Below are positions 13,701 to 25,083 of a DNA stretch of 64,000 bases, in pieces (positions within the stretch are counted from its first letter, which is position 1; every line of letters begins with the position of its first letter). The stretch is from Mycobacterium sp. WUMAC-067 (lineage in GTDB: Bacteria; Actinomycetota; Actinomycetes; Mycobacteriales; Mycobacteriaceae): contig NZ_JAEKMI010000019.1 in assembly GCF_020217485.1 (NCBI RefSeq), positions 41,019 to 105,018 of the forward strand, given 5' to 3'. The notes below the pieces were generated by a model, which was given only the letters and a program-made list of their open reading frames with translations, was not told the origin of the DNA and made no database searches. A program made the position numbers and the translations under genes.

Positions 13701-14912
13701 GTAGGACACGTCCTTGCCCGTGTAGATCGGGTTCATGTCCCGGGTCTGCGGCGACGGTTCTCGAGGCGCGCCGCGCCCGTGCGCCAGCTCGGCGCGCACC
13801 GCCGCGAAGAACTCGCGCGGCAGCGCGCACACGAATCGCGGCCAGGTGTAGCGGGCCGCCCAGTCGCGATGGATCGCGGTGACCCACGTGTTGGGCGGCG
13901 TGTAGTCGGTGCCGACGGGCAGCAGCACGTTGCGGGTCAGCGCCACCGTTTTGAGCTGATCGAACAACTCGTAGGTGGCGTCGGAGGCCTCACTGAGCGA
14001 CGCGGCGGAGTCCATCCACCAGCCGGCCGAATAATGCGCGGGCATGTAGTGGGTGAGCAGGCCGCGGCCCGACGGGGAGATCCACTCGAACTCGCTGCAG
14101 AACTGCATGCCGCCCAGACCGCCGTCGCTGTGCGCCGGACCCCACTGGTGATGCGGTCCCCGGGCCCACGAACTCGACGTCAGCCCGGCGTCGGCGGCCA
14201 GCCCCGGGAACTGCGGGTCGTGGCCGAACACGTCCAGCTGCCACGCGGTCGCCGGGTCAGCACCCAGGACGTGGCGCTGAAAACCCATGCCGTGCACCAG
14301 GTTTCGGATGGTTGTTTCCGGGCTGGTGAGGTTGGTGTTGGGTTCGTTGTAGGTGCCGCCCATCACCTCGACGCGGCCCTGCGCGATGAACCGGCGCAGG
14401 TCGGCGCGGTCCTCGGGCCGGGTGTCCCAATACGGCTTGAGGTAATCCACCTCGGCGAGCACGAACTTGTACTCGGGCTCCCGGCGCGCCATCTCCAGAT
14501 GGGCGTGCACGAGTCCGAAGCCGTTGGTCTGCCGGGCACGCCCTGGCGGGTCCTCGGTCCATTCGCTGGTGTAGGCGCCCTGGGTGTTCCACCACACCGG
14601 GTCGTAGTGGAAATGACTGACCATGAACATGGTCCAGCCGGGCTCGGCGACCGTGAAGTCGAACGGCAGGTGCGCGCGGCCGGCGTGCACCCGCGCCGAC
14701 CGGCGTTCGCCGACGACCGGGCGGTCCACGGTGACCGGGACCTCGACGAGCCCGTCGCCGATATCGGCGACCGCCTCCCCGCTCAGGCCGTCCCCGTCGA
14801 TGCGGACCCGCGTCGGCTCGCGCACCCCGGCGACGGTGACGCGCGCCAGCTGCAGCGGGTCTTCCGGCGGCCCGACGAAAAGCTCCGTGGACTCCGCCGA
14901 AACCAGCTGCAT
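10719..14912 (-). CDS. GH38 family alpha-mannosidase
   Basis: Very large 1397-aa glycoside hydrolase (Rv0648-like, but longer than I recall for that protein). HFHYDPVWW supplies two zinc ligands (H102, D104). WQLDVFGHD holds the nucleophile D227, and a later AHHDAITG the third metal-binding motif of GH38. The C-terminal half is beta-rich, as in the family, with long extra beta-sandwich modules after about residue 1000. No signal peptide is visible, so it is predicted cytosolic and may turn over mannosylated glycans or glycolipids from inside. It is first gene of a tight cluster with the parvulin-like protein and the ROK kinase. The ATG at 14912 lacks a strong ribosome binding site; the next gene is divergent, 83 bp away. 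Confidence 0.95.
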   Translation of the reverse strand: MQLVSAESTELFVGPPEDPLQLARVTVAGVREPTRVRIDGDGLSGEAVADIGDGLVEVPVTVDRPVVGERRSARVHAGRAHLPFDFTVAEPGWTMFMVSHFHYDPVWWNTQGAYTSEWTEDPPGRARQTNGFGLVHAHLEMARREPEYKFVLAEVDYLKPYWDTRPEDRADLRRFIAQGRVEVMGGTYNEPNTNLTSPETTIRNLVHGMGFQRHVLGADPATAWQLDVFGHDPQFPGLAADAGLTSSSWARGPHHQWGPAHSDGGLGGMQFCSEFEWISPSGRGLLTHYMPAHYSAGWWMDSAASLSEASDATYELFDQLKTVALTRNVLLPVGTDYTPPNTWVTAIHRDWAARYTWPRFVCALPREFFAAVRAELAHGRGAPREPSPQTRDMNPIYTGKDVSYIDTKQANRAAEHAVVAAERFAVFAALMTGADYPHAALAKAWVQLAYGAHHDAITGSESDQVYLDLLTGWRDAWELGRAARDTSLALLSGAIDGDVVVWNPLAHRRTDVVTARVDPPLRAGVRVLDADGAEVPALVEHDGSSVSWLARDVGSLGWRAYRLVPTDNRAPGWEPVPGAVIANEHYRVEVDAARGGAVASLIGLSGQGDRELIADGRVGNELAVYEEYPSHPTQGEGPWHLLPKGPVVCSSEAPARVQAFHGPLGQRVVVRGRIGTLLRYTQTLTLWRGVARVDCRTTIDDFTGADQLVRLRWPCPVPGAMPVSDVGDAVVGRGFALLHDGSRAVDAARHLWTLDNPAYGWFGLSSAARVRVSGAGARAISVAEVVSPAETVSGPLARELMVALVRAGVTATCSAADKPRYGHLAVDSNLPDVRIALGGPVRNAFAAAVLDHADPVYAKELDRQLAATGRARVWVPAEAPLAAVWVPGADLRPLGALPVLVIDGRDEEDLRAEIAALAEDLGDAEIVVAQQPASGTDAFDDRTVALLNRGVPSFAVDTEGTLHTALMRSCTGWPSGIWIDDPRRTAPDGSNFQLQHWTHDFDYALVSGDGDWRRADIPTRSAQFSQPLLAVAGGRRPGALPPAGALLRVEPADSVHLAALKAAGNPLTAGSAAPLDPNAVALRLVETTGAGARVVLGSDVAAFGDLRRADLLETPAERLDSVDLHGYQVATVLARIELPATPSGPAALAPYAEAAQPLYARYWLHNRGPAPLGGLPAVAHLHPPLVNAQPGGEVALRVTAVSDCSDATLRGGVVLACPDGWSAAPAELPFTLGSGGHLEADVVVSIPPGAEPGLYPVRAELRLTGEEIPAAWRQGVEDVCVVAVGGAPVDPGELVYLADGPTEVTLRPGEAGDLTVTVGTHARADLALEAHLISPWGTWEWMGPAAIGAVLPARGTVDLGFRVAPPAWLEPGEWWALVRIGCAGRLVYSPAARVTVT

Positions 14913-14995
14913 CCCCGCACTTTACGGCGGCGCGGCGAACCGAGAAACCCGTCGCCTGACCACGAACCTGTCCCATTGGTGGAAAGCTCGGTGCC

Positions 14996-15517
14996 ATGGC
15001 GGATCTGACCACCCAACTGGCCGACCAGCTCGACTGGCACTGGCGCAACCAGTTGCGCCCTCGCCTGGGCGGCATGACCGACGACGAGTACTTCTGGCAG
15101 CCGGTGCCCCACTGCTGGACCGTGCACCCGGACGGGTCGATCGACTTCGCGTTCCCGGCGCCCAGCCCGGCGCCGTTCACCACGATCGCGTGGCGCATGG
15201 CGCACGTCATTGTCGGTGTGTTCGCGATGCGTGCCCATCATCATTTCGGTGGACCGTCCGCCGATTACCAGAGTTGGAACTACGCCACCACCGCCGCCAC
15301 CGCCCTGCGGCAACTGGACGAGACGTACGCGGTGTGGATCAACGGTGTACGGTCGCTGTCCGCCGCCGACCTGACCCGCCGCTGCGGCGCGGCCGAAGGG
15401 CCGTACGCCGACTACCCGCTGAGCGAGCTGGACTTGCACATCAATCGGGAAGCGATCCACCATGGCGCCGAAATCGCTTGTCTGCGCGACCTTTACGTTC
15501 ACAACAGGATGGATTGA
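14996..15517 (+). CDS. DinB family protein
   Basis: A 173-aa four-helix-bundle protein of the DinB/mycothiol-dependent superfamily. Conserved His are seen in RMAHVIVG and at the C-terminus in REAIHHGAEIACLRDLY, spaced as for the metal triad. An N-terminal acceptor-type segment TDDEYFWQPV is also typical. Some members are metal-dependent thiol transferases; the substrate here is unknown. It is followed after 2 nt by a second DinB-type gene, so the two are co-translated. The pair is not in the syntenic M. tuberculosis position as I recall it. Confidence 0.88.
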   Translation: MADLTTQLADQLDWHWRNQLRPRLGGMTDDEYFWQPVPHCWTVHPDGSIDFAFPAPSPAPFTTIAWRMAHVIVGVFAMRAHHHFGGPSADYQSWNYATTAATALRQLDETYAVWINGVRSLSAADLTRRCGAAEGPYADYPLSELDLHINREAIHHGAEIACLRDLYVHNRMD

Positions 15518-15519
15518 CA

Positions 15520-16125
15520 ATGCCCGCCCTCGCCCCGCCGGTGGCCGACGAACGCAGCGCCCTGCGCGAATTCCTCGCGTTCCACCAGAGCGCGTATTTC
15601 GCCGTGTCGTACGGCCTCACCGACGAACAGGCCCGCTCGACGCCCTCGGTCAGCGCGCTGTCGATCGGCGGGCTGGTCAAGCACGCCACCGGGATGCAGC
15701 GCAGCTGGATGGCGCGCGTCGCCGCCGCGCCGGACGCGCCGCCGAAAGACACCCGCCCGTTCGAGCAGATCAGCAAGGAGTTCGCCGACCAGCACGTGAT
15801 GCGGGCCGACGAGACGCTGGACGGGCTGCTGCGCGCCTTCGAGGCCCAGAACGCGGAATCGCTTCGGCTGGTCGAGACCGCGGACCTCGATGCCGCGGTG
15901 CCCGTCCCGCGGGACATCCCGTGGTTCCCCAAGGACCAGCGGGCCTGGTCGGTGCGCTGGGTGATCCTGCACGTGATCAACGAGCTGGCCCGGCACGCCG
16001 GGCATGCCGACATCATCCGGGAGGCGATCGACGGCGCCACCATGTACGAGCTGATCGCCGGGCTCGAAGGCTGGGCGATCCAGGGGTGGGTGCAGCCGTG
16101 GCGGGGTGGGGATCGCCCCCGGTAG
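15520..16125 (+). CDS. DinB family protein (second copy)
   Basis: A 201-aa protein of the DinB type, diverged from its neighbour. LTDEQARSTPSVSALSIGGLVKHAT gives the first His region and LHVINELARHAGHADIIREAIDG the C-terminal His pair, a pattern common in actinobacterial DinB_2/DUF664 proteins. The ATG at 15520 is 2 nt beyond the stop of the first DinB gene. The pair precedes the AarF-like gene by 40 bp. Function unknown; metal-dependent transferase activity is possible from family membership. Confidence 0.88.
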   Translation: MPALAPPVADERSALREFLAFHQSAYFAVSYGLTDEQARSTPSVSALSIGGLVKHATGMQRSWMARVAAAPDAPPKDTRPFEQISKEFADQHVMRADETLDGLLRAFEAQNAESLRLVETADLDAAVPVPRDIPWFPKDQRAWSVRWVILHVINELARHAGHADIIREAIDGATMYELIAGLEGWAIQGWVQPWRGGDRPR

Positions 16126-16165
16126 AGATTGGGACTTGCCAGCACCGGTTTGGCAGACTGCTGGA

Positions 16166-17512
16166 ATGAGCTCTACCAAACATCGAGAGGTGGCCAAGCT
16201 CGACCGGGTGCCGTTGCCGGTCGAAGCGGCCCGGGTAGCGGTGACCGGTTGGCAGGTCACCCGCTCCGCCGCTCGCATCGTCACCAAGCTGCCGGGCAGG
16301 GGCCCGTGGCAGCAGAAGGTGATCAAGCAACTCCCCCAGACCTTCGCCGACCTGGGACCGACGTACGTCAAGTTCGGGCAGATCATCGCGTCGAGCCCGG
16401 GCGCGTTCGGCGAGTCGCTGTCCCGGGAGTTCCGCGGCCTGCTGGACCGGGTGCCCCCCGCCGACGCCGGCGAGGTACACAAGCTGTTCATCGAGGAGCT
16501 CGGCGCCGACCCGTCCGAACTGTTCGCCAGCTGGGACGAGGAGCCGTTCGCGTCGGCCTCCATCGCCCAGGTGCACTACGCGACCCTGCACAGCGGCGAG
16601 GAGGTCGTCGTCAAGATCCAGCGGCCGGGCATCCGCCGCCGGGTCGCCGCCGACCTGCAGATCCTCAAACGCTTCGCCCAGGCCGTCGAGGTGGCCAAGC
16701 TGGGCCGGCGGCTGTCCGCGCAGGACGTCGTCGCCGACTTCTCGGACAACCTGGCCGAGGAGCTCAATTTCCGGCTGGAGGCGCAGTCGATGGAGGCGTG
16801 GGTGTCGCACCTGCACACCTCCCCGCTGGGCCGCAACATCCGGGTGCCGCAGGTGTATTGGGACTTCACCAGCGACCGGGTGCTGACGATGGAGCGGGTG
16901 TCGGGCATCCGCATCGACGACGTCGCCGCCATCCGCAAGGCCGGTTTCGACGGCGTCGAGCTGGTGAAGGCGCTGCTGTTCTCGCTATTCGAGGGCGGGC
17001 TGCGGCACGGGCTGTTCCACGGCGACCTGCACGCGGGCAACCTCTATGTGGACGACCAGGGCCGCATCGTGTTCTTCGACTTCGGCATCATGGGCCGCAT
17101 CGATCCCCGGACCCGCTGGCTGCTGCGCGAATTGGTGTACGCGCTGCTGGTCAAGAAGGACCACGCCGCGGCGGGCAAGATCGTGGTGCTGATGGGCGCG
17201 GTCGGCACCATGAAGCCCGAAGCCGAGGCCGCCAAGGACCTGGAAAAGTTCGCCACCCCGCTGACCATGCAGACGCTGGGCGACATGTCGTATGCCGACA
17301 TCGGCCGGCAGCTGTCCGCCCTGGCCGACGCCTACGACGTCAAGCTGCCCCGCGAGCTGGTGCTGATCGGCAAACAGTTCCTCTACGTCGAGCGCTACAT
17401 GAAGCTGCTGGCGCCGAAATGGCAAATGATGTCGGATCCGCAATTGACCGGGTATTTCGCGAACTTCATGGTCGAAGTCAGCCGCGAACACTCCTCCGAC
17501 GTCGAGGTTTAG
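16166..17512 (+). CDS. AarF/ABC1/UbiB kinase-like protein
   Basis: A 448-aa atypical kinase (Rv0647c-like). Family motifs are in order: KxGQ motif VKFGQ (68-72), Ala-rich loop FASASIAQVH (128-137) in place of a normal P-loop, catalytic Lys150 in VVVKIQRPG, EELNFRLEA (198-206), HGDLHAGN (285-292) and DFG (305-307). All key residues are present, so it should bind ATP. ABC1 proteins act in isoprenoid-quinone or lipid metabolism; the mycobacterial substrate is not known. The stop TAG is embedded in the ribosome binding site of the next gene. I use the ATG at 16166 (MSSTKHREV) since the upstream frame overlaps the DinB gene. Confidence 0.93.
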   Translation: MSSTKHREVAKLDRVPLPVEAARVAVTGWQVTRSAARIVTKLPGRGPWQQKVIKQLPQTFADLGPTYVKFGQIIASSPGAFGESLSREFRGLLDRVPPADAGEVHKLFIEELGADPSELFASWDEEPFASASIAQVHYATLHSGEEVVVKIQRPGIRRRVAADLQILKRFAQAVEVAKLGRRLSAQDVVADFSDNLAEELNFRLEAQSMEAWVSHLHTSPLGRNIRVPQVYWDFTSDRVLTMERVSGIRIDDVAAIRKAGFDGVELVKALLFSLFEGGLRHGLFHGDLHAGNLYVDDQGRIVFFDFGIMGRIDPRTRWLLRELVYALLVKKDHAAAGKIVVLMGAVGTMKPEAEAAKDLEKFATPLTMQTLGDMSYADIGRQLSALADAYDVKLPRELVLIGKQFLYVERYMKLLAPKWQMMSDPQLTGYFANFMVEVSREHSSDVEV

Positions 17513-17522
17513 GAGCGCCGCG

Positions 17523-19377
<1,855 letters not shown>

Positions 19378-19540
19378 CGTCGGCGGAAAGTAGAGTTTGG
19401 CTGCGCGGTCGGGCCCGCGACGCGCGCTCGCACCCTTAGGAGACGATGCCTCGCCGTTGGGTATCGTTGCTGCTCAACCGGACGCCTCGATGCGCGCGCA
19501 ACCAGGGGCAGCGAACGTCATCCAGGAGAACAGGACGAAA

Positions 19541-20437
19541 ATGGCTGAGCAACCGACTGGCCCGACGAAGACGCGGACGCGCTCGGAAGACATTCAGGCG
19601 CATTACGACGTCTCCGACGAGTTCTTCGGCCTGTTCCAGGATCCGTCGCGGATCTACAGTTGCGCCTACTTCGAGCGCGACGACATGACCCTGGAAGAGG
19701 CCCAGTACGCGAAGATCGACCTCAACCTCGACAAGCTTGACCTCAAGCCCGGCATGACCCTGCTCGACATCGGCTGCGGGTGGGGCAGCACCATGAAGCG
19801 CGCCGTCGAGCGGTTCGACGTCAACGTCATCGGCCTGACGCTGTCCAAGAACCAGCACGCCCGCGCCGAGGCGTTGCTCGGGTCCATCGACACCGGTCGC
19901 TCGCGGGAGGTGCGGCTGCAGAACTGGGAGGACTTCTCCGAGCCGGTCGACCGCATCGTGTCGATCGAGGCCTTCGAGCACTTCGGCCACGAGAACTACG
20001 ACGACTTCTTCAAGCGGACCTACGAGATCATGCCCGCCGACGGCCGCATGACCGTCCAGAGCAGCGTCAGCTACCACCCGTACGACCTGGCCGCGCGGGG
20101 CAAGAAGCTGAGCTTCGAGACGGCGCGGTTCATCAAGTTCATCGTCACCGAGATCTTCCCCGGCGGCCGGCTGCCCTCCACCCAGATGATGGTCGATCAC
20201 GGCGAGAAGGCCGGTTTCGTTGTGCCCGAACCTCTTTCGTTGCGGCCGCACTACATCAAGACCCTGCACATCTGGGGTGACACGCTCGAGTCGAACCGGG
20301 ACAAGGCCATCGAGGTCACTTCCGAAGAGGTCTACAACCGCTACATCAAATACCTGCGCGGCTGCGAGCACTACTTCACCGAGGAGATGCTCGACGTCAG
20401 CCTGGTGACCTACCTCAAGCCCGGCGCGGCCGCCTGA
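19541..20437 (+). CDS. mmaA4: Hydroxymycolate synthase MmaA4 (Hma)
   Basis: A 298-aa SAM-dependent methyltransferase. It closely follows MmaA4 over its whole length: N-terminal [23 protein letters not shown] site [42 protein letters not shown] and C-terminal [11 protein letters not shown]. MmaA4 converts the distal unsaturation of meromycolates to a hydroxyl with adjacent methyl, the precursor of keto and methoxy mycolates. The ATG at 19541 follows AGGACGAAA. A 163-bp gap separates it from mmaA1. No MmaA3 (O-methyltransferase) gene follows, unlike M. tuberculosis. Confidence 0.95.
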   Translation: MAEQPTGPTKTRTRSEDIQAHYDVSDEFFGLFQDPSRIYSCAYFERDDMTLEEAQYAKIDLNLDKLDLKPGMTLLDIGCGWGSTMKRAVERFDVNVIGLTLSKNQHARAEALLGSIDTGRSREVRLQNWEDFSEPVDRIVSIEAFEHFGHENYDDFFKRTYEIMPADGRMTVQSSVSYHPYDLAARGKKLSFETARFIKFIVTEIFPGGRLPSTQMMVDHGEKAGFVVPEPLSLRPHYIKTLHIWGDTLESNRDKAIEVTSEEVYNRYIKYLRGCEHYFTEEMLDVSLVTYLKPGAAA

Positions 20438-20441
20438 ATTC

Positions 20442-20468
20442 CGCGGCGCCTGTCGGATCGGCGCTGCG
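20442..20468 (+). terminator. Terminator-like hairpin after mmaA4
   Basis: CGCGGCGCC pairs with GGCGCTGCG (one G-U pair) around a 9-nt loop, 4 bp after the mmaA4 stop. There is no U-tract, so it may only stabilise the 3' end. Confidence 0.4.
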
Positions 20469-20531
20469 CGGTTCGTCGAGTAGGTAGAGAGTGGAGCAGA
20501 CGGCTTCGCTCACTTACCGGAGGTGACGACC

Positions 20532-21230
20532 ATGCAGTACTTCGCCTTGTTGATCAGCAAGGAGCAGGACCGTACGCCCGACGATGCCGCCGCCGCGATG
20601 GCGGCATTCGAGACCTTTCACGCCAAGGCCGGGCCGGCGATCAAGGCCGGTGACGCGCTGGCGCCCGCCGCGGCCGCAGTGGCCATCACCGGCGGTCCCG
20701 ACGCGCCGACGGTCACCGACGGCCCCTTCGCCGAGGCCGCCGAGGTGGCATGCGGCTATTACATCTTCGAAGCCGAAAACCTCGACGAGGCGCTTGCGCT
20801 GGCGCGCGACGTCCCGGTCGCCGCGTTCGGGGCGGTGGAGCTGTGGCCGGTGGTCCACGCCGTCGAGCCGTCCCGCGCGCTCACCGGCAACGACTGGCTC
20901 GCACTGCTGCTGGAGCCCCCCGAATCCGCGCACACACCGGGCACCCCGGAGTGGGAGGCGGTGGCGGCCAAGCACGTCGATCTGCACGCCGCCGCCGGCG
21001 ATCACGTGATCGGCGGCGCCGCGCTGCACGACCGGACCACGGCGACGACCGTGCGGGTGCGCGACGGCGAGGTCCTCATCACCGACGGGCCGTACGCGGA
21101 GGGCGCCGAAATCGCCACCGGGATCTACCTGTTGAGCGCCGCCGACCGTGACGAGGCCGTCAAGATCGGCTCGATGATCCCCGCCTCGGCAGTGCACCTG
21201 CGCCAGCTGGCGGGGGTCTCCGGCCTGTAG
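20532..21230 (+). CDS. Tandem DGPF/YCII-domain protein, partner of ECF42 sigma factor
   Basis: A 232-aa protein made of two YCII-related (DGPF) domains. Hallmark motifs are TDGPFAE at 62-68 and TDGPYAE at 184-190, each followed by a GYYIFEAENLDEAL or GIYLLSAADRDEAV strand-helix. Such proteins are normally single-domain and encoded beside ECF42 sigma factors, as here: the sigma gene starts 4 nt downstream. The ATG at 20532 has GGAGG 8 nt upstream. The biochemical role of DGPF proteins is not established. The pair is not in this position in M. tuberculosis as I recall it, suggesting gain or loss. Confidence 0.88.
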   Translation: MQYFALLISKEQDRTPDDAAAAMAAFETFHAKAGPAIKAGDALAPAAAAVAITGGPDAPTVTDGPFAEAAEVACGYYIFEAENLDEALALARDVPVAAFGAVELWPVVHAVEPSRALTGNDWLALLLEPPESAHTPGTPEWEAVAAKHVDLHAAAGDHVIGGAALHDRTTATTVRVRDGEVLITDGPYAEGAEIATGIYLLSAADRDEAVKIGSMIPASAVHLRQLAGVSGL

Positions 21231-21234
21231 GCAG

Positions 21235-22452
21235 ATGGCCGACCTGGACGGCGTCTTCCGCCGGGAGTGGGGCCCGGCCGTGGCCGCGCTCGCGCGGTGG
21301 TCGGGTGACCTCACCGTCGCCGAGGACGCCGTCCAGGAGGCCTGCGCCGAAGCGCTGCGCACCTGGCCGCGCGACGGGGTACCCGTCAACCCGGGCGGGT
21401 GGCTGGTGACCGTCGGCCGTAACCGCGCCCGCGATCGCCTGCGCCGCGAATCCGTGCGCCCCGGAAAGGAATTGGCCGCCGTGCTGGACGACATCAGGGC
21501 ACGCACCGAGCACACCGACCCGCATCCGGTTCGCGATGACGAGTTGCGGATGATGTTCACCTGCGCGCACCCGGCGCTGGACCGGCAATCGCAACTGGCG
21601 CTGACGCTGCGGCTGGTGTCCGGCCTGACCGTCGCCGAAATCGCCCGCGCTCTGCTTCAGACCGAAACGGCGATCGGCCAGCGAATCACGCGCGCCAAGA
21701 ACAAGGTTCGGCACGCCAACATCCCGTTGCGGGTCCCGCCCGCCGAGCTGCTGCCCGAGCGCACCCCGCACGTGCTGGGTTGCGTGTATTCGGTGTTCAC
21801 CGAGGGCTACTGGTCGACCGCGGGCCCGTCGGCCATCCGTGACGACCTGTGCGACGAAGGGATCCGGCTGGGCGGCGAGCTGTGCGCGCTGCTGCCCTCC
21901 GAGCCGGAGGCGCACGCGCTGTCCGCCCTGATGCTGCTGCACGATTCGCGACGCGCGACCCGGGTGGACGGGTCCGGGATGCTGGTGCCGCTCGAGGATC
22001 AGGACCGCCGCCGGTGGGACCGCGCCCGCATCGCCCGCGGGCTCGAGCGGTTGCGGCGGGCCCAGGGTTCGACGGGCGCCTATCTGCCCCAGGCGGTGAT
22101 CGCCGCCCTGCATGCCACGGCCCCGTCCTGGGAGCACACGGACTGGACCGCCATCTGCTCGGCCTATGACCGGCTGTGGCAGATCACCGGTTCGCCGGTG
22201 GTGGCCGCCAATCGCGCGCTGGCGATCGGATTTCGCGACGGTCCCGACGCCGGGTTGGCGGCCCTGGACGCCGTGGCGGGCGATCCGCGGCTCGCCCGCT
22301 CGAACCTCGTCGCGACCGTGCGCGCCGACCTGTTGCGCCGCGCCGGCCGACCGGCCGATGCGCTCACCTGGTACCGAACGGCGTTGGAGTCCAACGGGTC
22401 TGAGCCGGGCCGGGCGTTCCTGCGTCGCCGCATCGCTGAGTGCGGGGGCTGA
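21235..22452 (+). CDS. ECF42-type RNA polymerase sigma factor with C-terminal extension
   Basis: A 405-aa extracytoplasmic-function sigma factor. Region sigma-2 spans about 8-75 (AEDAVQEACAEAL, GGWLVTVGRNRARDRLRRE) and sigma-4 about 105-160 (SGLTVAEIARALLQTETAIGQRITRAK). The long C-terminus (about 170-405) with EAHALSALMLLHDSRR and ANRALAIGFRDGPDAGLAAL is the helical, TPR-like extension of the ECF42 group, thought to replace an anti-sigma factor. It is translationally linked to the DGPF protein. Targets usually include the DGPF gene itself, but no matching promoter was established here. It converges with rplA, only 20 bp away. Confidence 0.92.
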   Translation: MADLDGVFRREWGPAVAALARWSGDLTVAEDAVQEACAEALRTWPRDGVPVNPGGWLVTVGRNRARDRLRRESVRPGKELAAVLDDIRARTEHTDPHPVRDDELRMMFTCAHPALDRQSQLALTLRLVSGLTVAEIARALLQTETAIGQRITRAKNKVRHANIPLRVPPAELLPERTPHVLGCVYSVFTEGYWSTAGPSAIRDDLCDEGIRLGGELCALLPSEPEAHALSALMLLHDSRRATRVDGSGMLVPLEDQDRRRWDRARIARGLERLRRAQGSTGAYLPQAVIAALHATAPSWEHTDWTAICSAYDRLWQITGSPVVAANRALAIGFRDGPDAGLAALDAVAGDPRLARSNLVATVRADLLRRAGRPADALTWYRTALESNGSEPGRAFLRRRIAECGG

Positions 22453-22472
22453 CGCTCACCCGCGAGCAGAAC

Positions 22473-23180
22473 TCAGGCCTCGGAGAAGTTGCGGGTGACC
22501 GCCGGGTCCACCGGAATGCCCGGGCCCGTCGTCGTCGACACCGTGATCTTCTTCAGGTAGCGGCCCTTCGACGCGGACGGCTTGAGCCGCAGCACCTCGT
22601 CGAGCGCGGCGCCGTAGTTCTCGGCCAGGGACTTCTCGTCGAAGGAGGCCTTGCCGATGACGAAGTGCAGGTTGGCCTGCTTGTCGATGCGGAAGTTGAT
22701 CTTGCCGCCCTTGATGTCGGCCACGGCCTTGGCGACGTCGGGGGTGACGGTGCCAGTCTTGGGGTTCGGCATCAGGCCGCGCGGGCCGAGCACCCGCGCG
22801 ATGCGACCGACCTTGGCCATCTGGTCCGGGGTCGCGATCGCGGCGTCGAATTCCAGCCAGCCGCCCTGGATCTTCTCGATCAGGTCGTCGCTGCCGACGA
22901 TATCGGCGCCGGCGGCCTGCGCCTGCTCGGCCTTGTCGCCGACCGCGAACACCGCGACCCGGGCGGTCTTGCCGGTGCCGTGCGGCAGGTTCACCGTGCC
23001 GCGGACCATCTGGTCCGCCTTGCGCGGGTCGACGCCCAGCCGGATCGCCACCTCGACGGTGGCGTCCTGCCTGCTCGACGACGTTTCCTTGGCGAGCTTG
23101 GCCGCCTCCAGCGGGGAGTACAGGCTGTTGCGGTCCACCTTCTCGGCGGCGGCGCGGTATGCCTTGCTGTTCTTGCTCAT
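22473..23180 (-). CDS. rplA: 50S ribosomal protein L1
   Basis: A 235-aa L1 stalk protein of the large subunit; in many bacteria it also represses rplKA translation. It begins [17 protein letters not shown] and contains the L1 signature region around [16 protein letters not shown]. The ATG at 23180 is preferred over a codon four residues upstream by homology. It is the last gene of secE-nusG-rplK-rplA, 73 bp after rplK. No clear terminator separates it from the convergent sigma-factor gene. Confidence 0.98.
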   Translation of the reverse strand: MSKNSKAYRAAAEKVDRNSLYSPLEAAKLAKETSSSRQDATVEVAIRLGVDPRKADQMVRGTVNLPHGTGKTARVAVFAVGDKAEQAQAAGADIVGSDDLIEKIQGGWLEFDAAIATPDQMAKVGRIARVLGPRGLMPNPKTGTVTPDVAKAVADIKGGKINFRIDKQANLHFVIGKASFDEKSLAENYGAALDEVLRLKPSASKGRYLKKITVSTTTGPGIPVDPAVTRNFSEA

Positions 23181-23253
23181 TGATTCATCCAATCTGGTGT
23201 TGGGTCGTGGTTACCGGGCCGAAGCCAGCCCTCCCACGGGGTGATGCGGGGTA

Positions 23254-23682
23254 TTACTCGACGGTGATGCCCATCGACCGGGCGGTGCCGGCGATGATCT
23301 TGGCGGCCGCGTCGATGTCGTTGGCGTTCAGGTCGGCCTTCTTGGTCTCGGCGATCTCCTTGACCTGATCCCAGCTGACCTTGGCGACCTTGGTCTTGTG
23401 CGGCTCGGCCGAGCCCTTGCCGACGCCGGCGGCCTTGAGCAACAGCTTGGCGGCGGGCGGGGTCTTGAGCGCGAAGGTGAAGCTGCGGTCCTCGTAGACC
23501 GTGATCTCGACCGGGATGACCTGACCGCGCTGGTTCTCCGTGGCGGCGTTGTACGCCTTGCAGAACTCCATGATGTTGACGCCGTGCTGACCGAGCGCGG
23601 GCCCGACCGGCGGCGCCGGGTTGGCCTGCCCCGCCTGGATCTGAAGCTTGATCAGCCCGACGACTTTCTTCTTCGGGGCCAT
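23254..23682 (-). CDS. rplK: 50S ribosomal protein L11
   Basis: A 142-aa protein of the GTPase-associated centre, where thiopeptides and the stringent factor Rel act. N-terminal [20 protein letters not shown] carries the Pro-rich linker that moves on factor binding; the C-terminal RNA-binding domain follows from about residue 75. It lies 48 bp downstream of nusG in the same operon. Confidence 0.98.
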   Translation of the reverse strand: MAPKKKVVGLIKLQIQAGQANPAPPVGPALGQHGVNIMEFCKAYNAATENQRGQVIPVEITVYEDRSFTFALKTPPAAKLLLKAAGVGKGSAEPHKTKVAKVSWDQVKEIAETKKADLNANDIDAAAKIIAGTARSMGITVE

Positions 23683-23730
23683 GAGATGTTGTTCGTTCCT
23701 TCCTGGTTTGTGCCCGGCGGATGCGCCGGT

Positions 23731-24615
<885 letters not shown>

Positions 24616-25083
24616 TCAGCCGAACACCAACAGCACCAGCTTGGTCAGGCCGAAATCCGCCAGGCCGACCAGCGCCACCATGAAGGCCAGGAAGGCCAGC
24701 ACGACGGAGGTGTACGTGAGCATCTGCTTGCGGTTGGGCCAGATGACCTTCCGCATCTCCGCAACGACCTGCTTGAGGTAGTTGTAGACGAACACGAACG
24801 GGTTGGCCCGACTGTCCGCGGACTTCTTCAGCTTGGCCGCTTTCTTGGCCCCGCCGGACTTGGAGGCGCCCTTCTTGGCCTTTTCCTTGCCGGAGACCTC
24901 GAGTTCGTCCGGCGACCCGGCGTCGGCGTCCTCGCCGGCGTCGGCCGCCTTCTGGCGGGACCGCTTACCGGTTGGGCGCTGTGGCCGCGCCACCACCGCC
25001 GTCCGGACGCCGCTCGCGCGGCCGTCCGTGGTGTCAGTGCCGTCGCTTGCGGCGTCGTTGGCAACGTCGCCTTCGTCGCTCAC
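24616..25083 (-). CDS. secE: Preprotein translocase subunit SecE
   Basis: A 155-aa subunit of the SecYEG channel. The long hydrophilic, Lys/Ala-rich N-terminus (about 1-90) is actinobacterial. The conserved SecE part begins at [21 protein letters not shown], followed by one membrane helix (about 122-143). The GTG start at 25083 has GGAG 6 nt upstream. It is first of the secE-nusG-rplK-rplA operon and lies 160 bp after tRNA-Trp, as in other mycobacteria. Confidence 0.95.
   Translation of the reverse strand: MSDEGDVANDAASDGTDTTDGRASGVRTAVVARPQRPTGKRSRQKAADAGEDADAGSPDELEVSGKEKAKKGASKSGGAKKAAKLKKSADSRANPFVFVYNYLKQVVAEMRKVIWPNRKQMLTYTSVVLAFLAFMVALVGLADFGLTKLVLLVFG

Noticed and set aside
10920..15008. 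A 1362-codon open frame on the plus strand
   Set aside because: Antisense to the GH38 mannosidase, which has clear catalytic motifs. Composition is dominated by Arg, Gly, His and Gln with no domain.
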